Of a stretch of 64,000 bases of DNA, positions 1 to 7,778 are shown one piece after another. Each line of letters begins with the position of its first letter. Position 1 is the stretch's first letter. The DNA lies in the NCBI GenBank assembly GCA_964597315.1, contig CAZQXD010000011.1:19965-83964 (forward strand), given 5' to 3'. The stretch is from CAZQXD01 sp964597315. Its GTDB lineage: Bacteria > Pseudomonadota > Gammaproteobacteria > Competibacterales > Competibacteraceae. The position numbers and the translations under genes were made by a program. The notes below the pieces were generated by a model, which was given only the letters and a program-made list of their open reading frames with translations, ran no database searches and was not told the DNA's origin.

Positions 1-694
1 CTATCCCCAGCCCGACGTTGATCAAGGCGATGGTGAACAGATAACTGGAAATATCCCGCTGGATGCGGCGGGCGATTTCCACGGCCATGCGCTTGTCCTG
101 AAGTCGGGGTATGACCCGCACCAGCTTGCGCAGAAAATTATCCCCGGAGGCCAGCAGGAAATACAGCAGCACCAAGCAGATGCCCAGTTCAGCCAGCACG
201 ATGGGGGTGCTGACAAGCAGAGTCCGGGTCATGCTTGGCTCCTTGACCTCCACTTCCACGGTCTTTTCCCCATCTTCCAGCACCGTGAGCTTTTCCACCT
301 GTTGGGTGGCTTTTCGCACCTCTTCAATGGGTTTTTTGATTGCTCTCAGCTTCCATGCCACATCCTTCAAGCTGCTGGGCGCCTTATCCAGCCACTCTCC
401 GGCGGGTCCAGACAGCAGCCAGGCGCCGTGCCCCAGCCCCCCCAGCAGGACCAACATCACCAGGGCGGCGCCCAAGGGCGGGGGGATGCACAAATGGGTG
501 AGCCAGCGCACCGGCGGCGATAGCAGCAGGCTGAATAACAAAGCCAGGGTGATGGGCAGCAGCAGGGTAGCGGCGAAATACAGAGTATATAAGACCATCA
601 GCACCAGCACCCCGGTCACCAGCCAGGTGAGAAAACGCAACGACCCCGCCGTCTTCCCCCGGTCCGGCGCTTGTAGGGCGGTGTCATTGTCCAT
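1..694 (-). CDS. AI-2E family transporter (PerM/TqsA-like), 3' end outside the window
   Basis: The frame opens with ATG at 694 and runs off the left edge, giving the first 231 residues of a multi-pass membrane protein. A short polar N-terminus is followed by two close hydrophobic segments (about residues 18-60), then one near 70-90. A hydrophilic charged stretch comes next, then a further membrane segment. This arrangement and sequences such as 'LLYFLLASGDNFLRKLVRVIP' without its last residue are typical of the AI-2E/PerM exporter family, usually about 350 residues. The start codon overlaps the upstream stop (TGATG). The gene is the last visible member of the minus-strand envelope operon. The substrate cannot be told from sequence. 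Confidence 0.85.
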   Translation of the reverse strand, partial: MDNDTALQAPDRGKTAGSLRFLTWLVTGVLVLMVLYTLYFAATLLLPITLALLFSLLLSPPVRWLTHLCIPPPLGAALVMLVLLGGLGHGAWLLSGPAGEWLDKAPSSLKDVAWKLRAIKKPIEEVRKATQQVEKLTVLEDGEKTVEVEVKEPSMTRTLLVSTPIVLAELGICLVLLYFLLASGDNFLRKLVRVIPRLQDKRMAVEIARRIQRDISSYLFTIALINVGLGI

Positions 695-1026
695 CAGCCT
701 GACCCGCCCCGGGACGCGGCATACAGTGCCGCCAGGGTCCGCAACAGGGGCCAGGCTTGCAACAACCGGCTGCGTAACCGGCCCGCCACCGCCAGGGCCT
801 GGACCGGAGCGAGGCGGCGACGGGCGCGGCGGCGGGGCCAGCCAGCCAGCAGCCCCAGCCCGAAGGCGGCGGCCACCGCCCAGGGGGAACGCAGCCGGGT
901 TTTGACCCGTTCGGTCAGCACCACAGACTGCTGACGGAGCAGGGCTTTCTGGGCGTACAGATGGGTGTCCAATAGGGTGCGCTGTTTTTTCAGCCGCAGC
1001 GGTTCAAGCCTTGTCGGGCGCATCAG
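694..1026 (-). CDS. Small basic hypothetical protein with one membrane segment
   Basis: A 110-residue protein if it starts at the ATG at 1026; an in-frame ATG at 1071 would add 15 residues but lies deep inside the upstream gene. Neither start has a clear Shine-Dalgarno. The product is rich in Arg and Leu, with a hydrophobic stretch in the middle ('PWAVAAAFGLGLLAGW') followed by an Arg cluster. Position and composition resemble YqjK-like proteins that follow yqjD/yqjE-type genes, but I do not recognise a family motif. It overlaps the preceding gene at its start and shares TGATG with the AI-2E gene at its end, so translational coupling is likely. Confidence 0.6.
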   Translation of the reverse strand: MMRPTRLEPLRLKKQRTLLDTHLYAQKALLRQQSVVLTERVKTRLRSPWAVAAAFGLGLLAGWPRRRARRRLAPVQALAVAGRLRSRLLQAWPLLRTLAALYAASRGGSG

Positions 1027-1438
1027 TGGCCTGACCGGAAGCGAGCGTATCCAGGGGCGGCGGCTCGCCACCCAAATGACGGCGGGTGACCGGGAAGGTC
1101 AGATTGCGGCTCAGAACCACCACGGCCCGGGCCACCAGCAGGCCGGCCAGGAGATTGAGCGCCGCCACCAGCAACAGGCCCAACTCCCAGGCCAAGCCAA
1201 ACCGCGCCAGCCAGACCACCAAGGCGGCCAGCAGCGCCAGCCAAGCGGTGGCCCCCAGAAAGGCCCCGGCCAGGGCCAGAGCCACCATGGCGGCCAGGCT
1301 GAGTCCAGCCAGACGGGTTTCCAGGGCGGCCAGCCGGGCCAGCCCTCGAACCAGCCCCAGCAGGGTAGTCGCCAGGGCGGCCAGGCTGCCCACCAAGGAG
1401 CCGTCGGGGGTGGACCCTGGGGGCGCTTGCTGGTCCAC
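1004..1438 (-). CDS. Phage holin family / YqjE-type membrane protein
   Basis: A 144-residue protein starting at GTG 1438. A short polar N-terminus precedes an amphipathic region rich in Leu and Ala, then two strong adjacent hydrophobic segments at about residues 47-75 and 80-105. A polar tail follows. This is the layout of the holin-superfamily III / DUF1469 (YqjE) inner-membrane proteins. In enterobacteria yqjE sits next to the DUF883 gene yqjD, and the same neighbour is present here upstream, 20 bases away. The function is not established. It is probably a membrane organiser rather than a lysis protein, as no phage genes are nearby. Confidence 0.65.
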   Translation of the reverse strand: MDQQAPPGSTPDGSLVGSLAALATTLLGLVRGLARLAALETRLAGLSLAAMVALALAGAFLGATAWLALLAALVVWLARFGLAWELGLLLVAALNLLAGLLVARAVVVLSRNLTFPVTRRHLGGEPPPLDTLASGQATDAPDKA

Positions 1439-1458
1439 GGGCGGGAAGGGGTCGGCGC

Positions 1459-1743
1459 TCAGCGGCGCAGCAGGGCGGACAATAGAAAACCAGCGGCGAA
1501 GGCGACGCCCACCGTGGCCAGGGGATGCTCCCGGGAGTACTCGCCCACGGAATCAGCCAGATCCTCAACCCGCTTCTGGGCGTTATCGCTTTTGGACTGG
1601 AGACGACCTTCGGCCTCGGCCACCAGTTTACGGATACGCTCCTCGGCATCCTTGGCGCTGGCGGCCAGCCGGTCCACAGCCTCGTGAACCTGGTCGGCGG
1701 CTTTCTCTGAAACAGTGTCTTTGGCGGCGTCTTTGGTGGCCAT
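1459..1743 (-). CDS. DUF883 / YqjD-ElaB-like membrane-anchored protein
   Basis: The start at 1743 is chosen because a GAGGAG-type Shine-Dalgarno lies just upstream; a longer frame to 1890 would overlap the YihY gene. The 94-residue product has a charged, helical N-terminal two-thirds rich in Ala, Glu, Lys and Asp. It ends with a glycine-containing transmembrane segment ('ATVGVAFAAGFLLSALLRR'). That is the signature of DUF883 proteins such as YqjD, ElaB and YgaM, C-tail-anchored inner-membrane proteins that bind ribosomes in stationary phase in E. coli. The operon context with holin-like and DUF3618 genes supports the call. Confidence 0.82.
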   Translation of the reverse strand: MATKDAAKDTVSEKAADQVHEAVDRLAASAKDAEERIRKLVAEAEGRLQSKSDNAQKRVEDLADSVGEYSREHPLATVGVAFAAGFLLSALLRR

Positions 1744-1822
1744 GGGCAATACTCCTCGCAATGGCGATGATTGGTGGATTGAACATAGCACGGCCTTGGC
1801 AATGGCGGAACCGCCCCGGTGA

Positions 1823-3118
1823 TCACGGCTGTTCTCCCACAGTGTCGGCCACATAGGCGCCGCGCTGACCCTTGGGCTGGGCCGGTCCACGGGTGGTGTC
1901 CCGGGCGGTCTGATGCTCCATCTCGGCGTTGATCTCGGCGCCTAGTAGCACCACATAGGCGGTCAGATAAAACCACATCAGGAGGATGACCACGGCCCCC
2001 AGGGAGCCGTAGGTTTCGTTATAGCTACCGAAATTACGCACATACAGAGAGAAGGCCACGGAACCGGCCAACCATAGCACAGTGGCCACTGTCGCGCCCC
2101 AGTTCACCCAGCGCCAGCGGGCCGGGTCGCGGCTGGGACCGTAGCGGTAGATCAGCGCCAGAGCCACGATCACCCCGATCAGCAACGGCGGCCAGCGCAG
2201 CCAGGCCACCAAACCGCGCAGGGTCTCTCCCAGGCCCAGGCTGTCCAGCACCGCAGGCAGGGCCACGATCAGCGCCAGGGTCACCACCAGGAATACCACC
2301 GCCCCCAGGGTCAGGCCCAGGGCGATAAGGTTGAGCTTAATGAAACCCCGTTGCTCCTGCTCGTCGTAGACGATGTTCAGGGCGGTAATCAGGGTTTTCA
2401 TGCCTTTGGAGGCGCTCCACAGGGTGAGCAATAGGCCCACCACAGCGCCCAGGCCCAGGGCGCCTCCGGAACTGGCGGCGATTCGCTTTACCTGCTCGGA
2501 GATTAGGGATTGGGCTTCCTCCGGCAATAGGTGGGCGACGGCTTCTAGTTGGGCCTGAACATCGGCCGGATCGGCCACCAGGCCATAAATAGATACCACC
2601 GCCGCCAGGGCTGGGACGATGGCCAGCAGAGTATAGAAGGCCACCCCGGCGGCCACCACCGACACATTGTCCCGGTCCAGTTGATCCTTGATCCGCCAGG
2701 CGATATCCCGCCAGCCCCGGCTGGGAATATCACTGGGTCGGCGGGCGTCCCGGCCCCGTTCCGGCTCGTCTCCAGCCCCCTGCCCGGCCTTATCCCGAGG
2801 AGCTGTACGGGATGGCGATGGGGCCTTTTGGGGATTGTTCTCCGCCTCGCCGCCGGGAGCCGGTTGTGGCGCTCTGGCGCCCGGGCCTGGCCGGGTTCCT
2901 GAGCCCGCCAATAGCGCCAACCCGGTTCCCAACAAGGCGACGGTGGCGGGATTGCGGCTCACGGTCTTTCCCAGCTCTGAACCCTGGACCCGGCGAGCCA
3001 TATGTTCCAAAACCTGACCGGCGCTCAAGCGCCGCTCCAGGACCGTGAGCGTGGTTTCCAGACGGGACCGGGTGGATTGGATCTCCTCCCGCAGATGCTG
3101 GATGTCCTGGTTGGCCAT
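1823..3118 (-). CDS. DUF3618 domain fused to YihY/BrkB-family membrane protein
   Basis: A 431-residue protein in two parts. Residues 1-75 form a DUF3618-like module: 'LREEIQSTRSRLETTLTVLE', a 'SAGQVLEHM' motif and a short hydrophobic anchor. A Pro/Gly/Arg-rich linker follows (about 76-135). Residues 140-405 are a YihY/BrkB-type integral membrane domain with about six membrane segments. It includes 'VAAGVAFYTLLAIVPALAAV' and 'GSLGAVVILLMWFYLTAYVV'. YihY proteins are usually about 290-330 residues and lack the N-terminal module. The same DUF3618 motif recurs in the next gene upstream, so the module may tether both to a common partner. The molecular function is unknown. Confidence 0.85.
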   Translation of the reverse strand: MANQDIQHLREEIQSTRSRLETTLTVLERRLSAGQVLEHMARRVQGSELGKTVSRNPATVALLGTGLALLAGSGTRPGPGARAPQPAPGGEAENNPQKAPSPSRTAPRDKAGQGAGDEPERGRDARRPSDIPSRGWRDIAWRIKDQLDRDNVSVVAAGVAFYTLLAIVPALAAVVSIYGLVADPADVQAQLEAVAHLLPEEAQSLISEQVKRIAASSGGALGLGAVVGLLLTLWSASKGMKTLITALNIVYDEQEQRGFIKLNLIALGLTLGAVVFLVVTLALIVALPAVLDSLGLGETLRGLVAWLRWPPLLIGVIVALALIYRYGPSRDPARWRWVNWGATVATVLWLAGSVAFSLYVRNFGSYNETYGSLGAVVILLMWFYLTAYVVLLGAEINAEMEHQTARDTTRGPAQPKGQRGAYVADTVGEQP

Positions 3119-3279
3119 GGATCACCTCTTTGGCTAGGTTGCGGAGGACTGTCTTGGAAGACCTCCCAAGCTGCGGCGGGACCTATAAATCAGGTCGGGT
3201 CGGGGCGGGAACCCCGAACGCTTGGGCCATGGTCCGTCGGCTTGGCCCAAGCGATGCGGGTACGACGCTCTACCGGCGG

Positions 3280-4323
3280 CTAGGCCCCGGAGGACTTAGC
3301 CATTCCGGCGGTTGTGTGGTCGCTGTCCTCGGACGCGCCACGATAGGTAGGGGTATTGAAGTCCTGGGCATCAGCCTCCCGCTGGGCGGCGTCCTTGGCG
3401 GCCTCGACCACGTTTTCCAGCTTATCCCGGGTCTTTTCCAGGGACTCCTGCCCGGACTTCGGGGTCAGCCCCGCCTCCTCGGCCTCCTCCATGGCGGCGT
3501 TGCTAGCGGCCTCGGCCACCCGCTCGGCCCGCCGCAGTTGCTCCTCGCCCGCAGTCTTAGCCCGCTCCAACCACTCGTCCCGGGTTTCTCCCAGCCATTC
3601 ATCCTCCTGGCGGGTGGCGGGCAGGGCCGCGCCTAACGCCGCGCCTACGGCCAGGCCGATGGCGCCCATCACCAGGGGCTGCTCATCAAGCATATGCACA
3701 AACCCCCGGCGCGCCCGACGGGCCTGATAACGGGCTTCCTTCCGGGCCTGACGCGCCCGCCAACTGGCCTCGGCGCTCCATTCATCCCAGCTTTCTCGGG
3801 CGCTGTCGGCCATGGCGCCCACTTGCTGGCGGGCGTTTTCACCCATTTGCCCGCCGCGCTCGCGCAGTCCAGAGGCGGTATCGCTGACGCTCTGCCCAGC
3901 GGCGGCGGCCCGGCGGCGGGCGGCGGCGGCCGCGTCGCCCAGTTTGTCGGTGATCCCATCTGATGACTCGGTCTGGGCATGGCGGGCCGGCATATTGCCA
4001 GGGACCGGCGCTTCGCGGCCCCGGTATGTCAGCTCTGCGGATGACGAGTAGTCGCGGCTCCGGGGAGGCCGGTTATTGGACGTCACCAGCCAAGCAATAC
4101 CGGCGCCGATCAGCAGCACGGGCAAGGGATTGTTCTTGACGCTGGTGGCCAGATTCTCGCCGAACTCCCCGGGTCCGTCGCGAAAATAGGCCATGGCCTG
4201 ATCGACCATCTGACCCGGTGTGAACTTATGCTCGATGGCGGTGAGGGTATCGTCGATGGCCGACCGGGTCTGCTGAATATCAGCCTCGATGGCTTCGGGT
4301 TTACGGGTATCGTTACTGTTCAT
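3280..4323 (-). CDS. DUF3618 domain-containing membrane-associated protein
   Basis: A 347-residue protein. The N-terminus carries the DUF3618 pattern ('EADIQQTRSAIDDTLTAIEH', then 'TPGQMVDQAM'), followed by a membrane segment near residues 67-82 ('NNPLPVLLIGAGIAWLV'). A long Ala/Arg/Glu-rich helical region follows, interrupted near residue 210 by a second, Gly/Ala-rich hydrophobic segment ('LVMGAIGLAVGAALGAALPA'). The remainder is predicted coiled coil. DUF3618 proteins occur with YqjD/holin-like genes, and that is the context here. The start overlaps the stop of the holin-like gene (ATGA), indicating coupling. Function unknown; probably envelope stress or cell-surface organisation. Confidence 0.82.
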   Translation of the reverse strand: MNSNDTRKPEAIEADIQQTRSAIDDTLTAIEHKFTPGQMVDQAMAYFRDGPGEFGENLATSVKNNPLPVLLIGAGIAWLVTSNNRPPRSRDYSSSAELTYRGREAPVPGNMPARHAQTESSDGITDKLGDAAAAARRRAAAAGQSVSDTASGLRERGGQMGENARQQVGAMADSARESWDEWSAEASWRARQARKEARYQARRARRGFVHMLDEQPLVMGAIGLAVGAALGAALPATRQEDEWLGETRDEWLERAKTAGEEQLRRAERVAEAASNAAMEEAEEAGLTPKSGQESLEKTRDKLENVVEAAKDAAQREADAQDFNTPTYRGASEDSDHTTAGMAKSSGA

Positions 4324-4721
4324 CGCGCATGCTCCTTAACCAGTTGGCCATCCCGTTCCAGGGAACGGGCGGTTTGCCGTGGCGCCAGGTTCTGGGCCTG
4401 GAGTTTGGACTTACCCGCTTGCAACATGATCAAACCGATAATGACCACCACTACACCGACGATCAGCGCCGCCGACCAGGGTTCCAACCCCTCCACGAAC
4501 TCCACCAAGGCGTAGACTGCGGCGTCCAGCAGCACCAGGAAACCGGCCACGGCCACGCCACCTCCAATCACTACAGCGGCCAGACCATTGCCGACCTGGG
4601 AGACTTTATCGCCGATCTCGGCCTTAGCCAGGTCCACTTCCTGTTGCACCAGGGTGGAGGTTTCCCGAGCCAGATCGCTCAGTAGGGTGGGCAGTGGGCG
4701 TTCTTCTTTCATGGTATCCAT
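4320..4721 (-). CDS. Phage holin family (DUF1469/YqjE-like) membrane protein
   Basis: A 133-residue protein. The N-terminal amphipathic segment ('LPTLLSDLARETSTLVQQEV', then 'DLAKAEI') is characteristic of the putative actinobacterial holin-X / DUF1469 family. Two hydrophobic segments follow at about residues 47-70 and 82-103, then a charged tail. It starts at an ATG overlapping the upstream stop (TAATG) and ends in ATGA overlap with the DUF3618 gene, so it sits in a tightly coupled operon. It is a second member of the same class as the gene at 1004-1438. No phage context supports a lytic role. Confidence 0.78.
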   Translation of the reverse strand: MDTMKEERPLPTLLSDLARETSTLVQQEVDLAKAEIGDKVSQVGNGLAAVVIGGGVAVAGFLVLLDAAVYALVEFVEGLEPWSAALIVGVVVVIIGLIMLQAGKSKLQAQNLAPRQTARSLERDGQLVKEHAR

Positions 4722-5482
4722 TAGGCGTCTCCCGGTATTTTCGGCGAATTGATACGAGGGCTCGGACCAGGCTCGGGCCGCGGCTGCAAGGCCGGATCGG
4801 GGGCGCGACCAGGATAGGGTCGACTGGACGCGGACGGCGCACCCGGCATGGCGCCTGGGGGATGACGCTGGCCTAGGGTTCGGGGTTCGGCCGGGCTGGA
4901 CTCCTGATCGGTATTGTGGGGCGGGTATCCAGCATGGCTGGGCCGGTAGCCCCGAGGGGGTTGACCAAGCTGGGAGGGAGTCAGCGCTTCGCCGCCGCTC
5001 CGGTAGGCGGCGGCCTCTTGCGCTTGGCGGCGCTCCGACGAGGCTTTCAAAAACCGAGTCACCAAAAAGCCCGTGGCCACAGCCCCGCCCAGAAACAACC
5101 CCGGCTGGCGGCGGGCGAACCGCTCCAGATCAGTAACCATGGCGTCCAGGCTGCGCTCGCCCAGATTCCGGGAAAAGCTGTCCAGGCTATCGGCGGCCTG
5201 TTGCACATACCCGGCCAAGGTGGGCTGATCCTCGTCTTCAAACTGGGCGGCGCCCCGACGCAAGGCTTCGGCCACGTTATGGACCTCCCCGGCCACGGCC
5301 TGTTTTTCGTCTTCGGCCACGGCCTGGGCCTGTTCACCGGCTCGCTGAACCGCCTGCTCGGCCTGCTGGCGAAGCTGTTCGGTGGTCTTCCGGGTTGCGG
5401 TGGCGGCCTCCTGGCCAAGTCGGTCGGCGGTGTCTTTGATAGCCTCGCGCCTGGTATCGGTACCGGTATCTGAGTTCATCAT
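4721..5482 (-). CDS. Ala/Gln-rich coiled-coil protein with one membrane segment, first gene of envelope operon
   Basis: The start at 5482 is chosen for the strong CAGGAGG Shine-Dalgarno seven bases upstream; a frame-extended start at 5518 would place that site inside the gene. The 253-residue product begins with a long Ala/Glu/Gln-rich helical region that probably forms a coiled coil (about residues 10-110). A hydrophobic segment follows near 135-150 ('PGLFLGGAVATGFLVTRFL'). The tail is disordered, rich in Pro, Ser, Arg and Gly. The 'ARRQPGLFLGGAVATGFLV' type of segment resembles that of phasin- or ElaB-like stress proteins, but no firm family match can be made. It heads the operon that continues to position 1. 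Confidence 0.65.
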   Translation of the reverse strand: MMNSDTGTDTRREAIKDTADRLGQEAATATRKTTEQLRQQAEQAVQRAGEQAQAVAEDEKQAVAGEVHNVAEALRRGAAQFEDEDQPTLAGYVQQAADSLDSFSRNLGERSLDAMVTDLERFARRQPGLFLGGAVATGFLVTRFLKASSERRQAQEAAAYRSGGEALTPSQLGQPPRGYRPSHAGYPPHNTDQESSPAEPRTLGQRHPPGAMPGAPSASSRPYPGRAPDPALQPRPEPGPSPRINSPKIPGDA

Positions 5483-5683
5483 GGTAACCTCCTGCGGCTG
5501 TTTTGAGTTTGGGACCATGTCCCTCCCCCGCCATGAGTGCGAGTTCCGTGCCAGCCTGTTATAAGAAATTTTTATGTATAATTTTCAGTAATTTGACTAT
5601 TCTCACTCGACCCCGCCCGCCGCCTATTGAAAAACTTACTGCCGCCGGACGGTCGATCTTACATAGCCCGAAGGACCTGCCCC
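5483..5683 (+). promoter_or_regulatory. Divergent intergenic region between envelope operon and folA
   Basis: About 200 bases separate the two divergent starts. The stretch 5560-5610 is strikingly AT-rich compared with both flanks and must hold the promoter of the leftward operon, since nothing else lies upstream of it. Several -10-like hexamers are visible on the minus strand (TATACA, TATAAC), but no well-spaced -35 partner is convincing. For folA an AAGGA Shine-Dalgarno sits at 5671-5675, eight bases before the ATG. Confidence 0.4.
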
Positions 5684-6193
5684 ATGCTGCTCTCCCTGAT
5701 CGTCGCCATGGCCGAAAACCGGGTAATCGGCCACCACAACCAGCTCCCCTGGCATCTGCCGGCGGATTTACAATTCTTCAAACGCACGACCCTGGGCAAA
5801 CCGGTGATCATGGGCCGCAAGACCTTCCAATCTATCGGCCGCCCCCTACCCCAACGGCCCAATATCGTTATCAGCGCCCGCCCGGACTATCGGGCCGAGG
5901 GTTGCGCGGTGGTCCACTCCTTGGACCAAGCCCTGACGGTGGCGGGGGAGGCAGCGGAAGTCATGGTCATCGGTGGCGCCCAGGTGTTTGCCGAGGCCCT
6001 ACCCCGGGCCGAGCGGATTTATCTGACCCGGATAGGCGCGGTCGTGGCGGGGGATGTGCTGTTCCCGGAACTGAACCCGGCCCAGTGGCGGGAGTTATGG
6101 CGGGAGGATCACGACCCGGACCCGCGCAACCCCCTGCCCTACAGTTTCACCCTGCTGGCGCGGGTGGAGGCTACACCGCTACCGGCGCCTTGA
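5684..6193 (+). CDS. folA: Dihydrofolate reductase
   Basis: The product reduces dihydrofolate to tetrahydrofolate with NADPH, regenerating the cofactor oxidised by thymidylate synthase. The start at 5684 gives a 169-residue protein with the canonical N-terminus ('LLSLIVAMAENRVIG'); an earlier in-frame ATG at 5627 adds an unrelated leader. Visible DHFR landmarks are 'NQLPWHLPADLQFF' with the catalytic acidic residue, 'VIMGRKTFQSIGRPLP' and the NADPH-binding 'VMVIGGAQVFAEAL'. The last 23 bases overlap the 3' end of convergent thyA, a partner in the same cycle. Confidence 0.97.
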   Translation: MLLSLIVAMAENRVIGHHNQLPWHLPADLQFFKRTTLGKPVIMGRKTFQSIGRPLPQRPNIVISARPDYRAEGCAVVHSLDQALTVAGEAAEVMVIGGAQVFAEALPRAERIYLTRIGAVVAGDVLFPELNPAQWRELWREDHDPDPRNPLPYSFTLLARVEATPLPAP

Positions 6194-6965
6194 TAGGGGG
6201 ATGGAATCGGTAGTCGAGGATCTGAAAGTCCTCGTAGCGGTAATCGAAAATCGACGCCGGCAGCCGACGGAAGGCCAGCCGGGGCAAGGGGAATGGCTCC
6301 CGACTCAATTGCAGCCGGGCCTGTTCCAGGTGATTGCGGTACAAATGCACATCGCCCCCGGTCCAGATGAACTCCCCCGGCTCCAGCCCCGTGTGCCGGG
6401 CCACCATATGGGTAAGCAGGGCATAGCTGGCGATATTAAAAGGCAGCCCCAGAAACACGTCCGCCGAACGCTGGTAGAGCTGGCAGGACAGCCGACCCTG
6501 AGCCACGTAGAACTGGAACATGACATGGCAGGGGGCAAGGGCCATGCGCTCCAGATCGGCCACGTTCCAGGCGCTGACCACCAGCCGCCGGGAGTCCGGG
6601 TCCTGGCGTAGTTGCTCCAAAACCCGGCTGATTTGGTCGATATGGCCGCCGTCCGGGGTGGGCCAGGAGCGCCATTGGTAGCCATAGACGGGGCCTAGCT
6701 CGCCCTCGGCGTCGGCCCACTCGTCCCAGATGCTCACCCCGTGGTCATGGAGATAGCGGATATGGGTATCGCCCCGCAGAAACCACAGCAGTTCGTGGAT
6801 GACGGACTTGAGGTGCAGTTTCTTGGTGGTGACCAGGGGAAACCCCTGCCCCAAATCGAAGCGCAACTGCTGGCCGAACAGGCTGAGGGTGCCGGTGCCG
6901 GTGCGGTCGTCCTTCTCCACCCCCTGGTCCAGGACATGGCGCAGCAATTCCAGATAGGGTCCCAT
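6171..6965 (-). CDS. thyA: Thymidylate synthase
   Basis: Converts dUMP and methylenetetrahydrofolate to dTMP and dihydrofolate. At 264 residues it has the length of the E. coli enzyme. It shows 'DRTGTGTLSLFGQQLRFDL' at the N-terminus, the catalytic cysteine in 'LAPCHVMFQFYV' (about residue 146), the dUMP-binding 'QRSADVFLGLPFNIASYA' and the C-terminal 'YRFHPPIKAPVAV' that closes the active site. It follows lgt by only three bases, as lgt-thyA do in many gammaproteobacteria, and converges on folA with a 23-base overlap. Confidence 0.98.
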   Translation of the reverse strand: MGPYLELLRHVLDQGVEKDDRTGTGTLSLFGQQLRFDLGQGFPLVTTKKLHLKSVIHELLWFLRGDTHIRYLHDHGVSIWDEWADAEGELGPVYGYQWRSWPTPDGGHIDQISRVLEQLRQDPDSRRLVVSAWNVADLERMALAPCHVMFQFYVAQGRLSCQLYQRSADVFLGLPFNIASYALLTHMVARHTGLEPGEFIWTGGDVHLYRNHLEQARLQLSREPFPLPRLAFRRLPASIFDYRYEDFQILDYRFHPPIKAPVAV

Positions 6966-6968
6966 GGC

Positions 6969-7760
6969 TCAGCCCCCCCGGCGCCGGTAGGCCCAGGCCA
7001 TGAAAGCCGCGCCGATGAGCACCATGGGCAGGGACAACATCTGGCCCATAGTCACCCAGTCGAAGGCCAGATAGCCCATATGGGCGTCGGGCTGGCGGAC
7101 CAGTTCCACCAGGAACCGGAAACTACCATAGCCCACCAGAAACAGCCCGGACACGGCCATGGTGGGCCGGGGCCGGGCCGAGTACAGCCACAGCACCCCG
7201 AACAGCACCAACCCCTCTAAAAACGCTTCGTAGAGTTGGGAGGGATGCCGAGGCAGGGACCCGGCTCCGGGGGAGTGGAACACCGTGCCCCAGGGCAGGT
7301 CGGTAGGTCGGCCCCAGAGTTCGCCGTTGATGAAGTTGCCGATCCGCCCGAACAACAAGCCCGGGGGAATCAGCGGGGCGATGAAATCGGTGACCTGGAA
7401 AAAGCCCTTATGGAGCTTGCGGGCGTACAAGGCCATGGCCCCCAGCACCCCCAGCAGCCCCCCGTGGAAGGACATGCCTCCCTCCCAGATCCGAAACAGC
7501 ACTAACGGATTGTGGACAAAAGCGTCGAAATTGTAGAACAAGATATAACCGACCCGCCCCCCCAGAATCACCCCCAGGGCCACGTAGAACACCAGATCGT
7601 CCACCTGCTCGGGCTTCCAGCCGCTACCCGGCTGTTGCGCCCGGTGGCGGCCCAAGGCCCAGCCGGCGGCGAAGCCCAGCAGATACATCAGGCCGTACCA
7701 GCGGATATGCAACGGACCCAGGCTAAAGGCGATGGGGTCGAAATCGGGGTGGACGAACAT
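6969..7760 (-). CDS. lgt: Phosphatidylglycerol-prolipoprotein diacylglyceryl transferase
   Basis: Inner-membrane enzyme that transfers a diacylglyceryl group to the lipobox cysteine of prolipoproteins. The 263-residue protein has about seven membrane segments and the Lgt signature 'GRIGNFINGELWGRPTDLPW'. The conserved 'MSFHGGLLG' histidine motif is also present, as is the N-terminal 'IRWYGLMYLLGF'. It is transcribed leftward, immediately upstream of thyA, probably as one unit. The length and all landmark motifs match functional family members. Confidence 0.97.
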   Translation of the reverse strand: MFVHPDFDPIAFSLGPLHIRWYGLMYLLGFAAGWALGRHRAQQPGSGWKPEQVDDLVFYVALGVILGGRVGYILFYNFDAFVHNPLVLFRIWEGGMSFHGGLLGVLGAMALYARKLHKGFFQVTDFIAPLIPPGLLFGRIGNFINGELWGRPTDLPWGTVFHSPGAGSLPRHPSQLYEAFLEGLVLFGVLWLYSARPRPTMAVSGLFLVGYGSFRFLVELVRQPDAHMGYLAFDWVTMGQMLSLPMVLIGAAFMAWAYRRRGG

Positions 7761-7778
7761 GGGCGGTTCCCTGCGAGG

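Noticed and set aside
965..1856. Long plus-strand frames opposite the envelope operon
   Set aside because: Gln/Gly/Arg-rich with no domain, and they overlap several coupled minus-strand genes.
1004..4721. Prophage remnant suggested by holin-family proteins
   Set aside because: No other phage genes are nearby, and YqjE/holin-X-type proteins are normal in DUF883/DUF3618 stress operons.
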